Origin: Lacinutrix sp. 5H-3-7-4
GTDB lineage: Bacteria > Bacteroidota > Bacteroidia > Flavobacteriales > Flavobacteriaceae
Direction of reading: 5' to 3'
DNA: 64,000 nt
Assembly: GCF_000211855.2 (NCBI RefSeq)
Contig: NC_015638.1
Location: 2,825,001-2,889,000 of the forward strand
Shown: positions 16,138 through 24,757 of the stretch, piece by piece
Layout: the number at the start of each line of letters is the position of its first letter
Position numbering within the stretch: position 1 is the first letter of the stretch
Translations under genes and position numbers: made by a program
The notes under the pieces: model-generated
Told to the model about the DNA's origin: nothing
Seen by the model: the letters and a program-made list of their open reading frames with translations, nothing else
The model's database searches: none

Positions 16138-17979
16138 TTATTTAACCAAATCTATTATAGCAATACCTTCACGCAATTTTTTTAACCTCTTTTTTACACT
16201 TTTTCTTTCTAATAATCGTGGTAATTCTGGTTTTAAAAGTACGTTTCTATCTAATAATTCTTCTATTAAATTAATGTGATTTGTATTAAACTTTCCTGTA
16301 TAGAGCGTTTCTAGGTTTCCGCCAGATTTTAAATATTTTAATAAATCTATAATTCCTGCTAAGTATACTGCGTCTTTTGTTAAACCACCACCACGATATA
16401 CTCGCATAGTTATGTAATATGATATACGATCTGAGAAATTATATCTTTTCTTTAAAAGTTTAAAAGTTTCTATAAAGTCTGACCCATTAACCATAGCATT
16501 TACAGCAATAACACGACCTGCTAATAATCGTAATCTATTTACGGTTAATCCTCCAACAAGATATTCTGCAAGTACAGCTAAACCTTCTTGAAGCTGATCG
16601 TAACCTTCAAAACCTTCATACATTTGTTTTAAAGGCTGTCTTTTACCGTTACAATAGGTTAAAATATGCGTAGCAATCTCGTGTTGTATTAAAGCATCAC
16701 ATCTATTAGCATCTAACGAAATTTGATCGTTTATTAATAGTTTTGTTTTAGAAACCATTATGCCCGCAACATCATTTCTAATTTCTAATGATAAATTAAG
16801 GTTTGGAAATTTAGAATTATAATAGTCTAATTCTTCTTGTGCATATTTTGCAAACTCATTACAGTTATATCTTTTCTCGCTTTTAAGTTCTTCTCTTTCA
16901 GGATATGCTTTAAGTATTTTTTTTGCTTCTTTTAAAACACTTTTTTTAATTACACCATATAAACTTTCTCCAACAAATCTAAAATTTTTAGTCCCACGTT
17001 CTTCTAGCATTGTTAACTGCTTTTCAATTTCTAAACGCTTACCTCTTAATATAAAAGCAATGGTTGGATCTTCAATTTTATCCATTGGTATATTATAAAG
17101 CTTTCGCTTTTCTAATTCTGGATCTAAAGCTATTAGTCTGTACTTAAAATTAGGTGGTTTTCTGTATTTTTTCTTTTTAAATACTTCCCACTCTTCATTA
17201 CTGTTAACTGGTGTTGTACGTAATAAAAAGGACATGCCTGAACTAATTTCGGCTAACTCACTATCAGACTGTATTGTTATATTATCTATATGTGTTTTAC
17301 CTAACATAAGATAGTTTTTAAAATCGTCTGTTGTTTGAATTCTTATAAACTCGAAAACTGCTTTTTTTATGGTTTCGGAAAAAACGGTATAGTATTCTCT
17401 AAAAAATAATGAGTACAGCTCGTTTGTCTCGTCGTTTTTATACAATGTTGGTGTTGAAATACCAAAAACTAATGTTCCTGTTTTTTTAGAACTTTCTATA
17501 TTTATTATGGGTTGTAAATGTACTGGCTGTCTTTTATCTGTATTAGATATTTTTGCTGAAACATTTGGGTAGATTTGATTAAGCTCGTTAAATCCCATTT
17601 TTAATGCATTTGCTGTTGCTGGAGCTTTATCTTCTGGACATGCTATATTAAATGTTGTGCTATTATTATCTTGATTTGGCCAACATTCTATTATTAAAAA
17701 ACTATTAAATTTTTTAGATCCTGCTTCTCTTACTTTTTCGATTATTGTACTTATATCTATAGACTCATCTATTAATAAATACGATGCTTGCGTTTTTATA
17801 AGCCTAGAAAAATAGACATCAAGTTTTTTAAATCTATAAACACATATGTAAGGTAGTAATTTGTCTATATGTAATAAACCATTGTTTGGCAACTTAAGGT
17901 TTATGGCTTTATTGGCTTCAATATCACTAAAAATACTATCAAGTTTTGTAGCATCTATAGTATCTTCTAATTTTATCAT
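16138..17979 (-). CDS. QEGLA motif protein (DUF1704), predicted zinc metallopeptidase
   Basis: A 613-residue protein of the 'flavohemoglobin expression-modulating QEGLA motif' family (DUF1704). The C-terminal domain has HEIATH at residues 433-438 and QEGLA at 464-468, giving an HExxxH site with a downstream Glu as a likely third metal ligand, followed by YRGGGLTKDAVY. DUF1704 is also the catalytic domain of the eukaryotic tubulin carboxypeptidase MATCAP, so a carboxypeptidase-type activity is a fair inference. The first 300 residues are an N-terminal domain I cannot name. Its start abuts the stop of the N-formylglutamate amidohydrolase-like gene. No signal peptide; the substrate is unknown. 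Confidence 0.85.
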   Translation of the reverse strand: MIKLEDTIDATKLDSIFSDIEANKAINLKLPNNGLLHIDKLLPYICVYRFKKLDVYFSRLIKTQASYLLIDESIDISTIIEKVREAGSKKFNSFLIIECWPNQDNNSTTFNIACPEDKAPATANALKMGFNELNQIYPNVSAKISNTDKRQPVHLQPIINIESSKKTGTLVFGISTPTLYKNDETNELYSLFFREYYTVFSETIKKAVFEFIRIQTTDDFKNYLMLGKTHIDNITIQSDSELAEISSGMSFLLRTTPVNSNEEWEVFKKKKYRKPPNFKYRLIALDPELEKRKLYNIPMDKIEDPTIAFILRGKRLEIEKQLTMLEERGTKNFRFVGESLYGVIKKSVLKEAKKILKAYPEREELKSEKRYNCNEFAKYAQEELDYYNSKFPNLNLSLEIRNDVAGIMVSKTKLLINDQISLDANRCDALIQHEIATHILTYCNGKRQPLKQMYEGFEGYDQLQEGLAVLAEYLVGGLTVNRLRLLAGRVIAVNAMVNGSDFIETFKLLKKRYNFSDRISYYITMRVYRGGGLTKDAVYLAGIIDLLKYLKSGGNLETLYTGKFNTNHINLIEELLDRNVLLKPELPRLLERKSVKKRLKKLREGIAIIDLVK

Positions 17980-18810
17980 TTATTTTGAAAATGTTTTGTA
18001 GAAAATTTCAGCGTTAATTTTAATTTTTAATTGCAATTGTTTCTCTACGGCTTTTACCACTTCTGGAAACATAATATAGTTATATTCATCACAATAAATT
18101 TTAGCTATTTCTGTTGCTAATACAAGTGTATTGCTGAAATTTTGTGTAATATACTTTAAAAAATAACCGTTACCTCTAAAGGTATCGTTAATTTTTGAAG
18201 TGTTTTTTATATTGTTTGGAAGTTGTATTTGCGATAAGCTTTTACTCCAATTTTCTATATGTTTTTTAAAACGTAGGTTATCTACATTATCTATTCCTAA
18301 ATTCCATGTTGGCACTTCTCTATCCCATCGTTTCCAATTATAGCTATGCATATCGTAAACAACGCAGGTGCTAAACTCTTTTTCTATTTTAGTAATTAAC
18401 GCATGTACAACTTTATAAAAATTATGGTGTTTATTAAGGGATTTTTCTATTTGTGATATTGGTAATGGTGTTTTCCATAATTGTTTTCCCCAAGCGTCTT
18501 TATAAATAGCAGATTCAGGATCACGATTTAAATCGTATTCAAAACGAGAATCCATACCAGCTATAATTATAGGTTGGTCACCCAACATGTTTTTTGTTTC
18601 TGGGTCTTCTTCATACCAACGTTCATATTCTGTATGCAAACAATTATTCCATAATTCTTTTCTAAACTGATGGCCATCGTGAACTGCAGCGCAAACATAA
18701 GGCACATAACTTTCAATTTTTAAAGTGAAAGAATAATCAATCGATACTGCACTAAAAGTTTCTTTAGCTTCTATTTTATCTATGATTTCGTTTACCGACA
18801 GTTTTTGCAT
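17980..18810 (-). CDS. N-formylglutamate amidohydrolase family protein
   Basis: A 276-residue protein of the HutG-type N-formylglutamate deformylase family, zinc-dependent hydrolases that release formate from N-formylglutamate. Visible are DGHQFR near residue 45, the conserved GMDSRFEYDLNRD near 85 and VVYDMHSYNWKR near 150, which hold likely metal-binding His, Asp and Arg residues. In histidine degradation this enzyme sits with hutH, hutU and hutI; none is here. Instead it is wedged between the TerB-like gene (eight bases) and the QEGLA gene (no gap), so it more likely cleaves a related amide made or used by the neighbouring ligases. Confidence 0.8.
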   Translation of the reverse strand: MQKLSVNEIIDKIEAKETFSAVSIDYSFTLKIESYVPYVCAAVHDGHQFRKELWNNCLHTEYERWYEEDPETKNMLGDQPIIIAGMDSRFEYDLNRDPESAIYKDAWGKQLWKTPLPISQIEKSLNKHHNFYKVVHALITKIEKEFSTCVVYDMHSYNWKRWDREVPTWNLGIDNVDNLRFKKHIENWSKSLSQIQLPNNIKNTSKINDTFRGNGYFLKYITQNFSNTLVLATEIAKIYCDEYNYIMFPEVVKAVEKQLQLKIKINAEIFYKTFSK

Positions 18811-18818
18811 TTAGAATG

Positions 18819-19154
18819 TTATTTTTTTAAAATTTTACGCAAATACATAAAGGTGGTTTCTTCCATTTCATCTGCTTCACCATCTGCATAGAGCATAAGT
18901 TTAATATCTGAGAATAACTCAGAAAAATCATCTTTAAAGTAATCGTGTGTTTTTACACTTTCTATTATTTTTTGAAGGCACTGATAGTCGTTATCATTAT
19001 CAAACTCCTCATGTACATTAGCAAAGGTTTCCCTATCGACTTTAGACAATATAAATTTTTTTTCGTCGCTGGTTTCATGTAAATCGGAATTTGCTATATA
19101 TAATAATATATAAGCAACGAGTTCTTTTTTACTCCATTTACTAGGTTTATCCAT
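18819..19154 (-). CDS. small TerB-like acidic helical protein
   Basis: A 111-residue all-helical, strongly acidic protein. The pattern KKELVAYILLYIANSDLHETSDEKKFI, broken by helices, and a second half ending LMLYADGEADEMEETTFMYL repeat the acidic metal-loop style of the TerB/DjlA-N fold (AD-x-E turns near residues 30 and 90). TerB-like domains bind metal or act as adaptors; no activity is known here. The ATG at 19154 follows the sulfurtransferase stop by two bases; an upstream start inside that gene is unlikely. It is part of the five-gene packed run. Confidence 0.55.
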   Translation of the reverse strand: MDKPSKWSKKELVAYILLYIANSDLHETSDEKKFILSKVDRETFANVHEEFDNDNDYQCLQKIIESVKTHDYFKDDFSELFSDIKLMLYADGEADEMEETTFMYLRKILKK

Positions 19155-19156
19155 AA

Positions 19157-19987
19157 TTATGCTATTGTTAAAGTTCCATATTCTGTCCACGAACCATCGT
19201 AAACACTATTTTTGTAACCTACAATGGTTGCTGCAAAAGCAAGCACTGCCGCAGTTATACCACTACCACAAGTAAATACTAAATGTTGATGTGGTTTTGC
19301 TATACCTTTAAATATTTGTTTTAAATCTTCTTTTGTTTTAAAAGTATTATTATCTAATACCTGGTTAAAAGGTAAGTTTGAAGATGATGGAATTGTACCG
19401 CTTCTTAAACCTTTTCTAGGTTCTGCTACTGTACAATTAAAACGATCGCTAGAACGTGCGTCTATTATTTTAAAATTTTCGTCTTTAGAAATTGCTTCTA
19501 ATGAATCAAAATACACAACACTTTCTGGATTGTAGTTTGCTTTAAAGTTTCCTTTTCTAAAATTATATTTTTTATTTTTTTCTTCGGTTTTAAAATTCAT
19601 TTTTTTCCATTGTGGAAATCCACCATTTAGAACAGCTACATTTTTAAAACCAAATGTTTTTAATAACCACCAAGCTCTAGCACTAGAATATACACCGTGA
19701 TAATCATAAACAACTATAACCGAGTCTGAATTTACACCTAAATCCTGTAACGCAGCTTCAAATTGTAAAGCAGAAGGAATAGTATTTGGAAAAGGTGCAT
19801 TAACGTTACTAAACTGCTTTTTAATATTAAAAAACTGAGTTTTTGGTATTTGTGAATGTGATAGTTGTGAAACGTCTCCAATAACTTTAGAGATAGTAGC
19901 ATCGAAAACAAATAAATTTTCGGCTTGCAAATGTTTATTTAACCACTCTGCAGATACTAGATTTTCTATTTTAGTAATTTTAGACAT
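19157..19987 (-). CDS. rhodanese-type sulfurtransferase (thiosulfate/3-mercaptopyruvate)
   Basis: A 276-residue two-domain rhodanese. The N-terminal inactive domain runs to about residue 140; the C-terminal domain ends with the active loop HLVFTCGSGITAAV. CGSGIT(A) after the catalytic Cys is the 3-mercaptopyruvate sulfurtransferase (SseA) type rather than CRKGVT of thiosulfate rhodaneses. It would move sulfane sulfur from 3-mercaptopyruvate to a thiol acceptor or cyanide. It is the second gene of the packed run, 18 bases after an ATP-grasp gene, which puts sulfur transfer next to a thiol- or peptide-forming ligase. No signal peptide. Confidence 0.85.
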   Translation of the reverse strand: MSKITKIENLVSAEWLNKHLQAENLFVFDATISKVIGDVSQLSHSQIPKTQFFNIKKQFSNVNAPFPNTIPSALQFEAALQDLGVNSDSVIVVYDYHGVYSSARAWWLLKTFGFKNVAVLNGGFPQWKKMNFKTEEKNKKYNFRKGNFKANYNPESVVYFDSLEAISKDENFKIIDARSSDRFNCTVAEPRKGLRSGTIPSSSNLPFNQVLDNNTFKTKEDLKQIFKGIAKPHQHLVFTCGSGITAAVLAFAATIVGYKNSVYDGSWTEYGTLTIA

Positions 19988-20005
19988 TTATATTTTATTA
20001 ATTTA

Positions 20006-21073
20006 TCAGGCTTCTTCTACAGCTTTTCTTAAACGCGATAAACGGTTAAAAGCCTGCACATTATCCATAACCTTACTCTCAAGAAAATCTACAACTTTCT
20101 CTTCTATTTTATATTTATTTTTATAAACCTTATTAATATAGGTTATGCCGCCAGGTGACATAACATTAACTTCTACTAATTTACCTCCAATAACATCTAA
20201 ACCAACAAAATATAAGCCATCTTTAACTAGCTTTGGTCCTATTTGCTTGCACAATGCTTTTTCTGTTTTTGTTAACGAATGCTTTTGTACACTTCCGCCA
20301 GCCGACACATTAGATCTATGATCTTCTGTACCTGGAACACGTTTCATGGCACCAACAGGTTCTCCATTAAGCATCAATATTCTTACATCACCTTGGTCTG
20401 CGCCTTCTATATAATCCTGAAGTATAACATAATTTGAAGAGCCATCACTTTTGTTTATGTAAAAGTCTAAAAGTGAATTTATATTACTCATGGCAGATTT
20501 TTCAATTAAAATAACTCCAGAACCTCCAAAACCGTTTAAAGGTTTTAGTATCATTTTATCTGCTTTAGATTCTTTTATTTGTTGTACCAAATATTTCTTG
20601 TTTTTAGAAACATGTGTGTTTGGTATTATATTACTGTGTGCATCGCCAAAAGCTGCTGTATAAAGTTTATTGTTTGCTTCTCGCATACCTTGCAAAGAGT
20701 TTACTATAAAAACATCATCTTTAACAGAGTCTAAGAAATTAAGCATTATTGGATCTAATGGCGGATTTGCTCTAAAAAATATAGCATCAAATCCTGCTAA
20801 TGGTAACATTTCTTCTCTTAATACTGCTTTATTATAAAAGCCTTTTAAGCTCGACGGTACTTTATCCATGCGTCCAACAACAGTACAAAAAGCATTTGTA
20901 ACACTATTTCTAATAGTTAAGTTTGCTGGAGTACACAAGGCAACACCGTGACCTCGTTTTACACATTCTTTAATTAATGCTAAGCTTGTATCGTTTTCTG
21001 GATCAATTTCTTCCCAAGGATACATTAAAAAGCAAACATTCATAAATTTATAGTTTTGGTTATTAGTTTCCAT
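20006..21073 (-). CDS. ATP-grasp ligase, glutathione-synthetase-like (paralogue A)
   Basis: A 355-residue ATP-grasp protein. It has the core motifs of the second ligase at 14997: ILKPLNGFGGSGVI near residue 175, QDYIEGADQGDVRILMLNGE near 220-240, HRSNVSAGG near 258 and VEVNVMSPGGITYI near 310. The two are clear paralogues but differ throughout the N-terminal domain, as expected for different acceptor substrates. GshB is the nearest known family. First gene of the packed five-gene run (sulfurtransferase, TerB-like, N-formylglutamate amidohydrolase family, QEGLA). An internal ATG ten codons on is an alternative start. Upstream, a strong hairpin isolates it from the symporter transcript. Confidence 0.8.
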   Translation of the reverse strand: METNNQNYKFMNVCFLMYPWEEIDPENDTSLALIKECVKRGHGVALCTPANLTIRNSVTNAFCTVVGRMDKVPSSLKGFYNKAVLREEMLPLAGFDAIFFRANPPLDPIMLNFLDSVKDDVFIVNSLQGMREANNKLYTAAFGDAHSNIIPNTHVSKNKKYLVQQIKESKADKMILKPLNGFGGSGVILIEKSAMSNINSLLDFYINKSDGSSNYVILQDYIEGADQGDVRILMLNGEPVGAMKRVPGTEDHRSNVSAGGSVQKHSLTKTEKALCKQIGPKLVKDGLYFVGLDVIGGKLVEVNVMSPGGITYINKVYKNKYKIEEKVVDFLESKVMDNVQAFNRLSRLRKAVEEA

Positions 21074-21110
21074 AAATTTATTAATAATATTTGGTTATAC
21101 AATATTTACA

Positions 21111-21156
21111 AAAAGCTAAAAGCATATTTAGAGTTTTAAATATGCTTTTAGCTTTT
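21111..21156 (-). terminator. 20-bp perfect inverted repeat, terminator of the symporter gene
   Basis: A perfect 20-bp stem (21111-21130 with 21137-21156) around a six-base loop, with A/T tracts at both ends. It lies 57 bases past the symporter stop and just upstream of the ATP-grasp run, so it should end leftward transcripts; being symmetric it could work both ways. A smaller 7-bp hairpin (21155-21178) overlaps its right end. Confidence 0.8.
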
Positions 21157-21212
21157 CTAACAATCTATTTAGTTAGAAAAATTAAATTTATAACTAAAGA
21201 TTTAAAAATTAT

Positions 21213-22538
21213 TTATTTTACTGCATCGTAATTATCATCCCATTCTTTAGCCTTAGGATTGTCATGTAATTTACCTAAAGACTTAGCAACAAGCATAGAT
21301 ACTGTAGCATCTCCAGTAACATTTACAACAGTTCTACACATATCCAATGGTCTGTCTACAGCGAATATTAAAGCCAAACCAATTGGTAATAATTCTGCAG
21401 GAAAACCAATAGACTCTAAAACAATTACTAACATTACCATACCGGCACTAGGTACAGCAGCACTACCAATAGAAGCCAATAAAGCAGTTGCTATAATAAC
21501 TATTTGATTTGTAAATGTTAAGCCTTCTGGCCAAATTACTTGCATAATAAAAACCGCAGCAATACCTTGGTATAAGCTTGTTCCATCCATATTTACAGTA
21601 GCTCCAACTGGTAAAACAAAACCAGCAACTTCTTTATCTACACCTAAATGCTCTTCTACACGCTCCATAGTTACAGGTAATGTTGCAGCACTAGAACTTG
21701 TAGAAAACGCCAATAATTGCGCTGGAGATAATTTATTTAAAAACCATAATGGTGATTTTTTTGTGTATACTTTTACTAAAATTAAGTAAAAACCAATCAT
21801 TAAAGCTAAACCAAATACTACACACAAAGCATAGCTTAAAAGTTTTAAAAGAATCTCTGTATCATCAAAAGCTATAATAACATTTGCCATTAATGCAAAA
21901 ACTGCATACGGTGCAAAAAGCATGATTAAATCTACCATTTTCATAACTACTTCGTTTAAAGAGTCGAAGAAATCTACGAGTGGTTTTGCCTTTTTTTCTG
22001 AAATTAATAATAAACAAATTCCCACAAAAAGAGCAAAAAAGATAACCTGAAGCATTTTAGCTTCACCTAATGCGGTAAAAATATTACTAGGAAAAATATC
22101 TACTAATGCTTGTAAAGGTCCAGCATCGTTTTGAGCAGAAGCTTTCATAAGTTTATCTGAAACACCTGCATCATTTTCATATTTCATTTTTATTTTCTCA
22201 ATAGTATCCTGCGGCATTCCTGCTCCAGGTTTTATAGTATTTACAATAGTTAAACCTATAACAATAGCGACTACAGTTGTACCAACATATATTAGTATGG
22301 TACGCAAGCCCATTTTTTTTATTTTAGAAATGTCTTTTAAATCTGAAATTCCCTTTATTAACGATGCTAAAATTAAAGGTACTGCAATTAGCTTTAAAAG
22401 GTTAATAAAGATTTTTCCAAAAGGAGCAATCCAATCGGAAACAAAATGTCTTCCGCCATCAACAGAATTCATTATGAATCCAAAGATGATACCTAAAATC
22501 ATTCCGATTATTATTTTCCAATGTAATGCTAATTTCAT
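21213..22538 (-). CDS. dicarboxylate/amino acid:cation symporter (DAACS family)
   Basis: A 441-residue inner-membrane symporter of the GltP/DctA family, taking up glutamate/aspartate or C4-dicarboxylates with H+ or Na+. Signatures are the Ser-rich re-entrant loop STSSSAATLP near residue 282, the NMDGTSLYQG cation site near 318 and the second re-entrant loop SIGSAAVPSAGMV near 360. Eight or so hydrophobic segments and the length agree with the family. The substrate cannot be fixed from sequence. The gene is monocistronic, with aroC 103 bases upstream on the same strand and a strong terminator after it. Confidence 0.9.
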   Translation of the reverse strand: MKLALHWKIIIGMILGIIFGFIMNSVDGGRHFVSDWIAPFGKIFINLLKLIAVPLILASLIKGISDLKDISKIKKMGLRTILIYVGTTVVAIVIGLTIVNTIKPGAGMPQDTIEKIKMKYENDAGVSDKLMKASAQNDAGPLQALVDIFPSNIFTALGEAKMLQVIFFALFVGICLLLISEKKAKPLVDFFDSLNEVVMKMVDLIMLFAPYAVFALMANVIIAFDDTEILLKLLSYALCVVFGLALMIGFYLILVKVYTKKSPLWFLNKLSPAQLLAFSTSSSAATLPVTMERVEEHLGVDKEVAGFVLPVGATVNMDGTSLYQGIAAVFIMQVIWPEGLTFTNQIVIIATALLASIGSAAVPSAGMVMLVIVLESIGFPAELLPIGLALIFAVDRPLDMCRTVVNVTGDATVSMLVAKSLGKLHDNPKAKEWDDNYDAVK

Positions 22539-22641
22539 ATTATAATTGTTTTATTTTCAGTTTTTCACAAAATGTAATATACTGCAAAAAATGAAAATTT
22601 AGTTGTTAGTATTTGTATTCTATTTTTTCTAGAGAATTGCG

Positions 22642-23700
22642 TTAGTACATTTTATTCAGCAAATAAAAATCTGCTAAAACTAAAGCTGCCATTGCTTCTA
22701 CAATTGGTACTGCTCTAGGAACGACACAAGGATCATGGCGACCTTTACCTTGCATTTCTATAATATTGCCATCTTTATCTATAGTATTTTGATTTTGCAT
22801 AATTGTAGCAACCGGTTTAAATGCGACACGAAAATAAATATCCATACCATTACTTATACCGCCTTGAATACCACCAGAAAGGTTTGTTTTTGTAGTACCG
22901 TCTTGATTGTATAAATCATTATGTTCGCTACCTTTCATCTTAGCACCACAAAATCCACTACCATATTCAAAACCTTTAACTGCATTTATAGAAAGCATTG
23001 CTTTACCTAAATCTGCATGAAGTTTATCGAATACAGGCTCGCCTAAACCTACAGGAACATTTTTAATTACACAAGTAATTGTGCCTCCAATTGTGTCTCC
23101 TTGCTTTCTAATTTCTTTTACACGAGCTATCATTTTTTCTGCTGAAGCTTCGTCTGGGCAACGTATAGCATTCGTTTCAATTTTAGAGAAATCTAAATCT
23201 TGGTATGGTTTATCTATAAAAATATCTCCTACTGAAGATGTAAAAGCGTTTATTTGAATATTTTGAAGCACTTGCTTTGCAATGGCTCCTGCAACTACTC
23301 TACTTGCCGTTTCTCTTGCCGAACTTCTTCCACCACCACGATAATCGCGATGCCCATACTTTTTATCGTAAACATAATCTGCATGACTTGGCCTGTAAGA
23401 ATCTTTTATGTGCGAATAATCTTTAGATTTTTGGTTAGCATTTTCAATTACAAAACCAATAGGTGTTCCTGTAGTTTTGCCTTCAAAAATACCTGATAAA
23501 AATTTTACTTCATCTGGCTCTTTACGCTGTGTTACTATTGCAGATTGTCCAGGTTTACGCCTATTCATTTCATTTTGAATAGCATCTAAATCTAAAGTTA
23601 TATTTGGCGGACAGCCATCTATAATGCCGCCTAAAGCAACACCATGAGATTCTCCAAAAGTTGTAAGTTTAAATAATTGCCCAAAGCTATTTCCTGCCAT
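22642..23700 (-). CDS. aroC: chorismate synthase
   Basis: A 352-residue chorismate synthase, turning 5-enolpyruvylshikimate-3-phosphate into chorismate with reduced FMN, the last common step to aromatic amino acids. Signature stretches are [10 protein letters not shown] near residue 13, RRKPGQ near 47, [19 protein letters not shown] near 120-140 and [17 protein letters not shown] near 320. Complete length. A possible -7 box (TATATTTT) with TTTG 16 bases upstream lies within the 205-base divergent gap before the LpxH-like gene. Confidence 0.97.
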   Translation of the reverse strand: MAGNSFGQLFKLTTFGESHGVALGGIIDGCPPNITLDLDAIQNEMNRRKPGQSAIVTQRKEPDEVKFLSGIFEGKTTGTPIGFVIENANQKSKDYSHIKDSYRPSHADYVYDKKYGHRDYRGGGRSSARETASRVVAGAIAKQVLQNIQINAFTSSVGDIFIDKPYQDLDFSKIETNAIRCPDEASAEKMIARVKEIRKQGDTIGGTITCVIKNVPVGLGEPVFDKLHADLGKAMLSINAVKGFEYGSGFCGAKMKGSEHNDLYNQDGTTKTNLSGGIQGGISNGMDIYFRVAFKPVATIMQNQNTIDKDGNIIEMQGKGRHDPCVVPRAVPIVEAMAALVLADFYLLNKMY

Positions 23701-23905
23701 AAAGTTCTAATTTGTGCTAAAATATATTTAAAATAACAGAAACAAAAATTGTATTATAAATTATTACTGCTTATGCCTTGTTAATATGTAATTTACATAA
23801 TTGTAATTAATTTTACATACAGTTAACGTATTACTATTCTTTATATAAACTCTAAATAATATTCCATTAATATTAAGTTTTAATCTTTGTTTAAAATCTA
23901 TTAGT

Positions 23906-24757
23906 TTGGAAATTAAAAGAAAAGTAGAAGTTGTCGTTATCTCTGATGTTCACTTAGGTACCTACGGTTGTCATGCAAAACAACTACTTACCTACTTAGA
24001 AAGCATCAACCCTAAAACACTAATTTTAAATGGTGATATTGTAGATATATGGCAATTTAGTAAACGTTATTTTCCTAAATCTCATTTAAGAGTTATAAAA
24101 AAAATAATGGATTTTGCTGCAAATGGTGTTGAAGTAATTTACATTACTGGAAACCATGACGAAATGCTTAGAAAATTTACAGATACTAAAATTGGTAACA
24201 TTTCTATAGTAAATAAAAAAGTATTGAATTTAGATGGAAAAAAAGCGTGGTTTTTTCATGGTGATGTATTTGATGCTTCAATACAAAATGCTAAATGGAT
24301 TGCTAAATTAGGCGGTTACGGTTATGATTTTTTGATACTTATAAACAGATTAGTAAACTGGTTTTTAGTAAAAATGGGAAAAGAAAGATATTCACTTTCT
24401 AAAAAAATAAAAAACAGTGTTAAAAGAGCAGTTAAATATATTAGTGATTTTGAAAATGTAGCTACAGATTTAGCTATTGAAAATGGCTATGACTATGTAG
24501 TTTGTGGTCACATACACCAACCTAAAATGGTTATTAAAAAAAATAAATACGGAGAAACCACGTATTTGAATTCTGGTGATTGGATAGAAAATTTCACAGC
24601 ACTAGAATACCAGTTTAAACGCTGGAAATTATATAGCTATAAAGACGATAAACGTGCTCCTTTTTTTGCAGATAGTGATTTAAAAGAAATGGATTTTAAA
24701 GACCTTGTTGCGGCAATAACTATTATTGATCCAAAAGAAATAAAAAAATCAAGCTAG
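23906..24757 (+). CDS. UDP-2,3-diacylglucosamine diphosphatase-like metallophosphoesterase
   Basis: A 283-residue calcineurin-type phosphoesterase with the five metal motifs in order: DVHLGT near residue 14, NGDIVDIW near 45, GNHDE near 89, HGDVFDA near 124 and CGHIHQPK near 202. It resembles the LpxH group that hydrolyses UDP-2,3-diacylglucosamine in lipid A synthesis, but it is longer than E. coli LpxH (240), so the assignment is by family only. The start is TTG: an in-frame stop at 23846 leaves no ATG. It is convergent with the big dehydrogenase, overlapping it by nine bases at the 3' ends. Confidence 0.8.
   Translation: MEIKRKVEVVVISDVHLGTYGCHAKQLLTYLESINPKTLILNGDIVDIWQFSKRYFPKSHLRVIKKIMDFAANGVEVIYITGNHDEMLRKFTDTKIGNISIVNKKVLNLDGKKAWFFHGDVFDASIQNAKWIAKLGGYGYDFLILINRLVNWFLVKMGKERYSLSKKIKNSVKRAVKYISDFENVATDLAIENGYDYVVCGHIHQPKMVIKKNKYGETTYLNSGDWIENFTALEYQFKRWKLYSYKDDKRAPFFADSDLKEMDFKDLVAAITIIDPKEIKKSS

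Noticed and set aside
11045-21073. Horizontal transfer island for the ligase/egt cluster
   Set aside because: Base composition and codon use look like the flanks, and there are no integrase, tRNA or direct repeats at the borders.
23701-23905. Regulatory element in the 205-base gap between aroC and the LpxH-like gene
   Set aside because: Only weak promoter-like matches (TATATTTT on the minus strand, near-match TAATCTTTG on the plus strand with wrong spacing); no riboswitch-like structure seen.
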